From: Pomphorhynchus laevis
Lineage: Eukaryota > Acanthocephala > Palaeacanthocephala > Echinorhynchida > Pomphorhynchidae
Reading direction: 5' to 3'
NCBI GenBank assembly: GCA_012934845.2
Contig: WNNJ02001724.1
Span: 62,001 to 126,000 of the forward strand
Length of the DNA: 64,000 nucleotides
In this document: in pieces, positions 45,301 to 57,300 of the stretch
Layout: each line of letters opens with the position of its first letter
Numbering within the stretch: the stretch's first letter is position 1
Made by a program: the position numbers and the translations under genes
Notes under the pieces: model-generated
What the model saw: the letters and a program-made list of their open reading frames with translations, nothing else
What the model was told of the DNA's origin: nothing
Database searches by the model: none

Positions 45301-48300
45301 ATGAGAAAATGTTTTTTCTTTTTATATTTATCTGATAAATTTATTAAATTTAGATTAAAAGACATTAACTCGATAGAAAAAGCAACCGCAGATGTTAACA
45401 AAAAAGCTATGCGATCAAAGGACCCTCAATTAAAATTTGAATTGGTAACGAGATTATGCTTTAAAATTTATGTTACCTTTAAATCAGTTTTGAAGCATTT
45501 TGTAATTCAGTTATGATGCTGTAGGCTGTATTGCAATATTGCAATTATTTTTCATTATTTGCATTGCTGCTTGTAAATTTAATCTAAGATTTAGAATTTC
45601 TTCTCCGTTTAAGAAGCATTTGTTAACTGATTTGAATTGTTATAAATGTAAATGTTAAATATTCTTTTTTTTATTTGTAACTCATTAGTCATTCAATAGT
45701 TACTACTATTCATGTATTATTATATGCATGTATATCATATACATAATATAATATTATATCAATATTATAATATTAATATAATATTGATAATATAATATAT
45801 AATATTAATATTTTATCATATTTATTTCATGTATAATATACATGATATAATGATAAGAATAATATATTTTTTCTTTTTTTAACCACAGCCTCCACAAGCG
45901 AACGAGTTCACAGTACATTAGTCAGAAAGAGTAAAAAGTAATTGTTCTTGTAGATTATATTGATAAGTAATCGTGCAGCTGCCGTTTCAAAATAAACGCC
46001 GAAATGTTTGCACTCTTTCTACTGTTATGAAAATTATAGTATGGCGATAATCTTAATTTAAGAGGTTGCTTGATAGAAGTTCGTTGCTTCCATAATAAAA
46101 TAATAAAACAGCCGGTTAAATTATATTGTTCAGATGTATAGCGACCATCATGTCCTTCCAATTTCTAGATATAACTAAACATAGTTTAATAGAAAAGCAA
46201 AAACCGACGAGGATACTTTTTGAAAGAAGAATCGTTTCAAAAAGTATCGTTTGATTAAATTGATAGCCTTGAGATTTGTAATGGACAGAATATGCCATAT
46301 TACCTATAAGTCGATGGAAATCCTAAAGTTAAATCCTAGGTCCGATATTATATGATATTCCTTATTTATATGTACATTATGTAACGTTCATAAAATTTTA
46401 TACGTTTGATAGATATACTACGTCGACATAGTTGTAACTCTTTATTTTGTTATATTCTCGTCTATCGATGCGTCAAAAACAACTGGTGAATCTGGTCATT
46501 TAGGATTAAACGGAAATATATGGAGAAAATGTAAGCTGAACTTGGGATACGTTTGCTAATTGGCCGTGGATGTAACATATGCATTTAATTCGGATAATCG
46601 GATAACAACATTAGCTAATGTGATTTATATTTTTCATGCCTTAGAGACAATCTTAATTAACATGTACGAAAAGGTATTGTATATTGGAAGTGACTCGATT
46701 TTGTCAAGCGAACGGTTTACCCAAGGATACCTATTATCAATGATTTTATTCCCATTATACATTTAGCTTAATAGTTCAAATATGTATGTGGATGACGCCA
46801 ATTTTGTAGGATTGTTGATCGTTTGATCAAGGTTTGGAAGCTCTAATGTAAACCCGGGAAAGACAGAGGGAGCGCGGCGGACGTCGAAAGGGAGTTGATT
46901 CCATGCGAAGTGGCGGTGACGAGAAAATCGGACACCGTAGTTTTTGGAGTAATTGGGAACATGGAGTAAGATGGAATGAAGGGAATGCAACGATAGAGAG
47001 AGGTGGGGCGAGTTTCGTCTAAGAAAGACAGGTTTATGAAAGATGAGGAGTCGACAGCGATGAGTCGAAAAGCTACGATAATAAGGCGGAGTTGGATGCG
47101 GATGTGGATGGTGGGCCAGGAGAGTTGGGCGAGATATGTAGATGTGTGGTCGAATTGACGGAGACTAAAGAGCACTCGAACGGCGGAGTTGATTATTCGT
47201 TGTAGGGGTAGGACTATGGATTTTAGAGAATTTGCGAAAGGGCTGAGGCAATAATCGATTTTAGGGAATGAAACGATGTAAGAAGAGACATACAAGAACG
47301 GAAGTCGATAAAGAGGCGTATACGGCGGATGTCATAGATAATTAAGTTGGACGAGCAGACCTTGTCACGGACGAAGTGTTTAAGGAAAGTGTTATCATCG
47401 AAATTAAATCTTAAAAAAGTGAGATTATGGACTATGAAAATGATTGATGAGGCAAAAGATACAAATGGAGGAGATATGTTAGGTTGACGGGGGAGGATCC
47501 AAAATATTTTAGACTTGTCAGGGTTTAGAACGAGATCAAGATGGGTGAGATGTTTGCAAATAGAAGAAAGACAGTTGAGGAAGAAATGCCGATATCGTTT
47601 ATGCGGTGGGCTGGTAAAACTATTACCACAAGGGCAAAACTCCGACCAGTAGTGAATTTTGCGGTTGCATTGAAGTCGAGTTAGTATTGATTCCAGAACG
47701 CAACGAATTGAACTTTACAAATAATACAATTCGGGCAAAAGAGTCACATTTAGTTCTTGTTTGTGATGGCATATTTTTGAGGTAGCTTTGAGCGAAAATT
47801 CTTTGATGTCTTGGTATTCAATGTGTATTTTCCCTTATACTATAGACGAAGCTGTCTTGTTGATTTTTAATACTACAAGAGAAGACAATTAACAAAATAC
47901 GTGGAAATTGTAACTATCTGTGGAATAAGCTAATTCTAGTCTAATAATATTTTCTTGTCTGTAGTGCTGGTTAGGAATTTCAACAAATGACAACTCACAA
48001 TTGAGTGTAAGAAAAATAAGTTTAGATCGTATTTGCTCTTACTCGTTCAATTTCATATCAATAGATCTGCGACCAATGCACAATGCGACCGATGGTACAT
48101 TATTTTTCCATTCGAGGGAGTTCATTTCTAAGTAAAAAGAATAATATGTTTGTATATAAACATTTAAATTTAAGAAAGTCAATATCTTTGTTTTTGTATA
48201 TTAAATATAAATATTTCGAGAATGGAAATAAATACTAATAGAGTTTATATTAATATATAAAATACATTAGTAATTAGTGAAAAATTATATTAAATGTTAA

Positions 48301-51300
48301 AATGAATATTAAGGATTTACTCGCAAAAGCTGAATCAATGTTAATGAACGATAGAAAGCCATTAAGATTTGGTGATTGGAATGACAAAGAGGTATTTATC
48401 ATAATATGTAGAAAAAAAAACGAAAAGTTTTTTCATTTATTTTTGATATGTGTATTGAAATTAAACTTATTCAAATTTTTATGGATATTTGAGCACAATT
48501 AGAACACAATGATTATATATTTTATATTTGTTTATTGAACGATTAAACATAAGATCCGGTTAAACATAATATTATATATGTTTATGATTAAACATAAGAT
48601 CATAATAAACACTTTAAATTTAATCTTTATCCTTAAAAGTAACGTGTGATTTCATTGTTCAATATATTTTATCACAATCGAACTGATTGAGATTTTGGTG
48701 TAAAACACTTAATAACAAAAACTATTTCGTTTTTTGAAAATACTTGTTTTTGATGATCCATTTTTCTTTATTGAATTTTATGAGCAGAATCAAAAAAGAT
48801 AACTTTTAATTTTAATATTTCGCTAACTTATGCTAGAAAAAATAAATCAGAAAAAATACTAATAAAATGCTTTTTTATCATTATATTTTTATATAGTTAT
48901 TACAGGAACAAAGAAGCTAAAATTAACCTTTATTTGATAAAGCAAATAAATGAATTTATAAATTATCCTTTATTTGATATATCCTTTATTTGCTCAGTAT
49001 TTTGTGAGTTTGAATCATTCCGTTGATTTTGAAAATGCATCTATTTTATCATATATAAATAAACTGTTATCTCGCATTATTCAAGAAGCGTATTTTATTA
49101 AAAAAGAACCTAATTTAATGCTTAATAATAACTCCGATTACAATGTTAAATTAAATTATAATTAATTATTCCAATATTACATAATTTTAATTTTTTCAAT
49201 TTGTTTATTTTCTAATTGTATTATTATTTTGCTTTCGTAAAGATTAAATTATAATTTATTACTCTACTATTACATTATTTTTATTATTAAATTCGTATTT
49301 TTTGTCACTTATTTTATGATTTTAATTTTATTTTCGTTTTATGATTTTGTTTTTTTTTCTTTCTTTTTGTTGTTTTTAAAATGTGTGTAAAATTTTAGTG
49401 TATGATTGTTTTGTTTCTCGGTATTTTCTTTTTATTTCAAGTGGAAATGCGGGGCACATTAATGCTTGAATTTTTGTATAAATGTTGAAAACACGGAGGA
49501 AACAAATTGTGAAACATTTATTTTTTGTAATCCTGATGATGATAGCAGGAACTATCGAGATATAGAATTTTTATCAAATAAAGGATAATTTTTTCTGCTT
49601 CTTTATTCCTGTAATTACTATATATTTGAAATTAAAGAAGATTATGAGTTTAGTATATATTAGAGTGATTAGAGCGAAAAGCTGCTTGAAAAAAAGGAAC
49701 AGGTTGGAGGAAAATAGATAACAATTAGCTTGTTCTCAAGCTAACTTGTATGAGAACAAGACGCTCAAGGAGTTTAGAAAGGGTTGGGAGAAGTGAGATA
49801 GGACATTACGAAGATGGTAGTGAAGGGTCGCGAGATTGCTCTTTGAGGAGAGGACGAAAAGTGGCCCATTTCCAGTTGGAAGGAAATGTGCGGTTGCGGA
49901 TAGACAAATTAAACAAAGTGGTTAGGAAGGGTGAGATAGATGAGCAGATTTAATTAAGTAAGTGGTCCATCCTTCCGAGTCGACTCCTGAGGGACCTGCC
50001 GAACCATGTGTTCGCCTTGCAGCTTTTATAATATGTTCAGGATCCATGCTGAAAAATCTTATTGAGTGATGTTCAGCACATCTGTCCATTGGAGCAGTCA
50101 ATTTTAAATTATTAAGACCTTCAGACGCTGTTGGGTGCATATCTTCCAAGTGCTGCAATACCGTTTTGTTGTTTACTATTTCCTCTAAAGATATCACTCC
50201 ACCGCCTGAATCATTCTTGAGCATTCTGGATGCTTTCGCTACATGTCCATTTCCGATAAAATTTATTACCCCCGGACGGTCGGAGCATGACGTTGGGCAC
50301 GAGACTGAAAATCATCTTGTTTTATCTTTTGCAAGTACCGTGCTTCCTTTAATAAATCTCCTAATTGTTGCACCTTCCATAATTTGATACGTCTTTCAAT
50401 TGTTTTCCGAGTCTTGCGAGTCTTTATGCGTTGTAATGTTAACTGACATAATACAGTCGCTCGTTTCAGAGAATTATCCGAGGTAGATTTTGTTCGGTTA
50501 AACGTTTCAAAGCAATATGCTAGTAAGTCAATAAATTCCTTGCTCGTTTTACACGCCGGTAGTTTAAAATGATTTGGATACAAGTGTATAACTTCTTGAT
50601 ATATCGCATTAATTTCAAAATCTAACTGGTATTACTGGTATCCAAATTATTATTTAACTGGTATCCAAATTATTATTTAACTGGTATCCAAATTATTATC
50701 CAATTTATTATTTTAATTGCTTTTTTATTTTACCATTTTTTAGTATTTTTATATCTCCTATTTTACCATTTTTAATAGAACTTAAAAATGGCGAAATATT
50801 AAGTTAAAAGTTAACTTTTATCAATAAAAGTTAAGTTAGCGCAATATTAAAATAATTTTTTTTTGATACTGCTCCCAAAATTCAATAAACATCGTTTTTT
50901 ATTATAATTATATTTTAATAAACGATGTATTAATGATATGATGTTGATGTTCACTGATTACTGAACAAAACGTACCAGATAACAATAAACATAAAAACTA
51001 GGTTGTTTTCTATTTATAAAAGCCCTTGCAGGATTATGATCAATATTTTATTAATTATAAATTGTATTATTAACGAAATAACCTTAATTGTGAATTCTAT
51101 TTATCATGTCTATTTCTAAATATTACTTTTTTTATTATTTATTTATTTATTTTTTTAATTTATTTTTATAAATTTGGGTATTTTCCTTTGAAGATCCAAT
51201 CATTTTGGAATTCACAATTAATTGTGAATTTAGAAGATATACTCGTAGTACATTTTATAAGAATATTCTCGGAATGGTATCACAATAGCTAGATACCGAG

Positions 51301-54300
51301 ATTAACAATCAACGCTGGTGTGATAATAATGCCTCGGATGTAGCTATTTTAAGCAATATAAAATTTTGTACCTCTTTCAAGGAGTACGATACCATGGAAT
51401 GCATGGCTTGCGGTATAAGCCAGTTTGTACTACATCCCCACATTTCGTACGTTTAACGTCTATAAATAATATGATGTGATAAGTATCCTCGAAACTTATA
51501 CTATGTATTTAATTATTACGAGAATTTAACTTAGACAATACATCAAGTGTATTTGGATCAACATTAAATTTCATAAACACATCATCTTTATATCTCTAGC
51601 GTTTTACATGTTTTTTATAATATAGTCATAGATGTATTCCTCCCAATCGATCATATAATAATCGATTATTATATTTGGATACCGACCATAATATCAATTT
51701 TTAAAGGACAGAGGCTATTTATATTGAAGAAAATGCACCTAAAAGGCTAATTAAAGAATTGATATACATATCATAACAGATTAATTAAATTACAGTTAAC
51801 AAATTCATATGGGATGTAAAACTTCCATTGGGTTATATGGGAGTGCTATAGTCACTGTATTCGTCTGTTTTTTGTATATGTAGAGATAAGTGTAGATATA
51901 TTTTACTATTATTTGAATTTTAGATGTATTAAAGCTTGTCTAATTAAAAAAGTTGTTTTTTCGTATCTATAATTCACACCAATATCTAAAATTAGTTTGA
52001 CACGAAAGTAATCCTTAATTATTTAAAAATAAAATATTATATTGTGTTTAGTAATGAAATATTACATATAAATTCCAATATTTATATTTCGCTATTTTAT
52101 ATTTGCATAATAATATAATATTTATATTATTTAATATTAAATATAGTATAATATATAATATTTTATTTATAATATAACTATATATATCAGATTTTTTTTA
52201 AGAATTAAATATTCAAATATTTGAATTTATTTTTAGTTTTGAATAATTTATTTATGAAATATTAAATAAAAGTTATAATAATGAATTAATAATATTAATT
52301 TAGTAATCACTAATATTTAAATACTATAATATTATATAATTATAAATTATATATGTCGATATTATAATTAATAATATATAATTTCCTGTCGTTTATTAAA
52401 TTATTTTTGTAATTGATTTGCATTTAATTATTTTATTCAATGAAATTATTTTTAGCTTTTTTTGATGCTTTGACTTGAGTTAAGATTGAATATCTGAACA
52501 AATACTTTTTCCTAACTGCTAAACCTATAATTTATCTTATTAATATGAGTGAACATGACTATGTACGAAAGAAAAACAAATGGTGAGTCCAATATTAAGC
52601 GTAAAATATATTTTTTTCTAAATAATCAGTGAAATCTTATGAAATAATTGAAAAAATGTTTAAATTTAACTTAAAATGTTTTTGTTTTAGTTTACATTTT
52701 AATTATTATATTTTGTAATTTTATTTTTATATTTCGCTTATTTAAACTATTGATGAAATTGTTATTGAAAAACTTCCAATCAATATGGATATACATTATG
52801 CATAAATTCTGAGTCGTTTTATAACGTTGTTAGATAATGAAGTATTAATGCTGATGTAAATGCAATTAAATTTTTTATTCTACAATAAAAATGTGGAAGT
52901 TTATTAACTAAGTACTTATGTATGAAGAATATATAGTCGTCATTTTGTTTATGTCTTAGTAACCACTTGGCAAATCTCTAAATTATTAGTTATTAAAATA
53001 CTTTATTTTATCCATGTTGTTGCATTTCAAAACAAATTTTACTCACTGTATGGTTTTATCTCTTACATATCATCAGGATTTGAATTTTTGCTTAATAGAC
53101 CACATATTGCTAGCATCCGAAAATTAAGATTTTACATCAAATATTTTTTCCGTAAACTCGTTTAAAGTATTTTTAAGTATTTTATTGATTTAGCAACATA
53201 AAATAGAAATTATGATTTTATAACTTAAATAATCAATTTTTATAAATATTAAATAATGTAATCGATTTGCGTTTTAATTTCTATTAAGAGAACGAGAGAG
53301 GAGTATAGGTTGACCTTTACGATTCTGTCTATAATTTTTACATTAACTTCTGAATCAATAAGCACATCGGCGGTCGATTGGCTTATTAATAGTTCGCTTG
53401 CTCCTATATTACTAGCAGTTCGAGATACATACTCGTTACCATCTTGTGGATGCCCTACATTTGTTCAACATTATCCGCACTATTTTTTTCATTGGACGTA
53501 TGTATTATTTACTGACTGCTCTTTCGTTTTTCAGCTAAGCGTTTGCAAAATTGTTTATTTGGTCGCAGTAGTTACATCGCTTTACGAGCAAATAAGACAT
53601 GCCACCGAGCCAATTATTTACCACCGAGCAAATCGTCGTTTTCTTTGCATAATTATCGGACATGCTTTTTCTGCTGCTTGCTGCTCGGTCATCAAATTCT
53701 AAACCCTAAGAGTGATGGTTATATTAAATGTCTATATAGTGGTAAAGATGACGGTGATTATGTGGATTTATATCCACATAATCATAGGACTCTTGAACCA
53801 TTCACTTAAATTTATTATAATTTACTTTCTCAGCGACTAATAAGTTCTCTTTGTCTTTCTTCCAGAACGACTCATGACACAAAAAGTTATATTATTTAAT
53901 TCGCGTTTGTGTTCTCGTTTTTATTCTTTTACGTTAAAATTCAACTTTTACGAATAATTTATAATTTTTTGTACCAATAAAATACATTTTTATAATTGTG
54001 CATTAATTATATAATTGAATTTGCTGTATTTAGAATTAGAAAATAGACTAACTGTTATTACGACAAACTGTAACTGACTCTGCGGTTGGCAAACCAGCAC
54101 ATTCACCATTAATGTGTATAATGCATGATTTAATAATTAATTAGATTTTATCGGATTAAGGTTTATTGTTACTATATAGTCTGTATCGTCTGTATGTAGT
54201 AGGTATTGTGAATATTCATTGCTTACTCGAGCCGCTATTCTTTCAGTGGTCGGTTTGATATTATCCTCGTGTGACTGTTTGAATCCTATCAGCATCACTG

Positions 54301-57300
54301 TACACTACAATCAGCGTGGGTGGACTTCATCAGTAGTGAGCCCACGCCTACATTTCGTGTTTCGGTCCTGTTACTGTTTCTGCTGAACTCCTTGTCGCCA
54401 AAATGCTAATTTATATTTGGCTTATAAACATAAGTTTATTATGTTATTATTTATTAAGTTCATTTGGCTTATTCGGTTCTATTAAGAAAGAATTTATTAA
54501 TTTCGATAAATACATTGTTTTATTTTTTATTTAAATATATTTTTAACACATTTTGTGCTGATAATGTGATAATTTTTAATAAACATCTCTTTAATTTGTT
54601 GATGCACTATTTTAACTATCGAGTATTTATAATTTCACAGGCTAGTTCCAATAAAGGCGTGGCTTGACGAACATGACCAGGGCGCTGTCGCGATTCCGTT
54701 TTCTGCCTCATACGAACAGCGCTTAATTGATGAAAAAGACAATCAGCTCAACACGAAAGATAATGCTCCCAGGTTAGCTTTTGAATACTTTTACTGTTAT
54801 ATATTTCAATAATATAAGTCGTATAGCAGAAATTTGTATAATTTAATTCAAATGTCTTATTAAAATGCATTTAGATATTATTAGAAAACAAAGACCGTTT
54901 CAGTATAATGCTATTTAAGAAGTCAAACATTTCAATAAAAGTATTTGTTTTAGCTGGGTAATCGAAGTAAAAAAGAAATTTAAATTTATCCTTTTTTGAA
55001 TAAATCATTTGCTTCAATAAAACATTTAAACTTAGAGGATCAAGTCATCAGAGGATCAACTTCAGATAAGTTTGTAAATTGATTAGACATAATTAGCATC
55101 AAGGGGCTTGATCCTCTGATGAATTATGAAATTGACAAACATAATTTTCTAAAATTGCTCGTTTCTAGCTAATTAGGCATCTACCACAACGCTTTACACA
55201 ACAAAATATCTTAAAAGAAAATTTGAAATAAATTTAATTTATGATTAGATAGTCAGTTACGAAAGAATCGACAAAACAGTAACTAGTACCGTTTCGTCAT
55301 TGTTTTGACTCATCAGTGCAGGGTACCTCCCACTGCTAGATACAGAGGAGGACTTGTAGACGGCACCAGTACCGCAAGCAATACGAGGCAAGTTTAAACA
55401 TACTTAGAGCTATACAATGTCTAGCAATCTAAGTTGCTAGACAATCTAAGTATTTCAAGCCACATTTGGCTTGACATGCATCACCAAAAAAGTCATCCTT
55501 TTTGTGACTTGCCTCGCACTGCTTGTAGTACTCGTGCCGTCCGCTGATTCTCCTCTGCTATTCAGCAATATAAGGCATCTGACATTGATGAGTCCAAGCA
55601 ATGATGAAACGGTACTAGTTACTGTTTTGTCGATTCTTTCGTGTCTGCCAAACTGATCATAAAAACTTAGCACAGAATCCATTTCAGTTCTAAAACAATA
55701 ATTTAATTGTTTTAAATCTAAATTAAGAATTGAGAAATAGCTGTAATCTATGATGTAGATCATCAAAGTATACATTTGAATTTGTATGCAATACGTTAAC
55801 AGGATGTATTATGAAAATAAGAAAATTTTGCCCGAATAACTTTACTCAAAAAATTATACACGTCGCTTTTATTTGGAATTGTAAATTAAAGATATATTGC
55901 AATGAATGCCATCTCGTGGGTAAAATATTTTATAGAATATTTACAAAATCTAATAAGAAATAGCTGTTTGTGTCTATTATTTTTATTATAGTTCATTCAG
56001 TTTATGTTGGAACCAAGAAGACATGCATATTTCCGTGGAATTAAAACAACCTTAAAAATATTACATAAATTGATTTTTTTGCACATTGATTTTAAATCTC
56101 ATGTCAGTTACATCAAGTTAATGATATAAAATTTGAATTATATATTCATATAATATGTAAAAATCATTATAATAATATTATAATATACAATTAATGATAA
56201 TATGTAAAAATGTTATATAAAACATCATAAATTTGGGGAAATTTCCGCAAAGTATATTTCTTAAAAAAGTAGTGTTTCACATGGTGAACATTTAAGGTCA
56301 TTTTCTTTAGCCTGTATGTAGCCGACTTTCGCATGTAATAACCAATCTTGAACTTGATACATGCTATATGCAAGCAATTTGATAATGGACTTGAGCAAGT
56401 CTGAAACTAATAAGTCCTTAGAGTAACTGTAAAATAATAATAACTGCAAAATATACGGGTTTATTGTTAATCAGTGGAAAATAAAATTTATGAGAGTTAA
56501 AGGTTTGCTAAATCCGACTGATTGAACATTAAAGAAAAAAACATTTTTGAGAGTTTCCTACCTTACGTATCTAAGTTCTCTTATCTTGGTTTTATAGTTA
56601 CCACAAAATAGACAGTTGCAAACCATTTTTTTATATCACGAGCAAAATTGCTGCTTTCATAATCTCAGTGGGTTTCCTATTTTCAATAAATCATGAGAAA
56701 GCACTAAATTTTTCAAATTTATGTGATCTCCTAAGGAAAGCATCCTTAATTTATAGAACAAATTTACGCTTTTTCATCTTCAAAATTACTGATCGTACAA
56801 TAATGGAGTTTTCTAAAAAATACTTGTTTGATAATTGTATGATTAATTTATGATCTAATTAATACATATATTCATTATTATATTATTATATCATTATTAC
56901 ATCATTATATTATTTGTATTAGTATAATATAGAATAATGCAGGATTGTTATTTGAATCATATCAAACGTTCCAACCTAGTTAGCTTTCAACTACATGATC
57001 ATTTTCAATGTCGTTGTAACATTTTTAAGATTGTAATTGAAAGTTTAGTGTTAGGAATAAAATCATTTTCAGTGGATACAAAGCTTTAAACCTCATTTAT
57101 TTCTATACTGTTGACAATACTAAAGTAAAATGTTGGACGATACAGGTATGCTCTTATTTAAATATAAACGTTTTCATCTTTATTTGATAGACTGGAACCA
57201 AAGCTCCGCAAGCTGCAGGAAAAATACACACAGACTACGAAAAAGGATTTATAATGGCTGAAATAATTAAATTTACAGATTTGAAAGAACTTGGAAATGA

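Larger units (their letters stand above)
44711..45829 (+). repeat. 559-bp tandem duplication holding OLA1 exon 6
   Basis: Units 44711-45262 and 45268-45829 are about 93-95 percent identical, including 83 nt before and 85 nt after the exon (2 differences) and a palindromic AT-rich end. The exon itself differs at 9 of 91 positions. Confidence 0.92.
55262..55641. repeat. Inverted repeat with a ribozyme motif in each arm
   Basis: Arms 55262-55392 and 55503-55641 share TTGCCTCG-AYTGCTTG, GTACT-GTGCCGTC, TCCTCTG and the segment from TGATGAGTC to TTTTGTCGATTCTTTCG. The loop (55393-55502) has its own palindrome GTCTAGCAA...TTGCTAGAC. No ORF. OLA1 intron 9. Confidence 0.8.

Noticed and set aside
44742-45516. 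Two stand-alone 71-codon genes with near-identical proteins
   Set aside because: Only the inner 91 nt align with OLA1 and are bounded by AG and GT. The rest of each frame is intron sequence.
55035-55125. Third ribozyme at the GAGGATCAA palindrome
   Set aside because: CTGATGA is present in the palindrome but there is no usable helix II before GAAA. It is only an inverted repeat.
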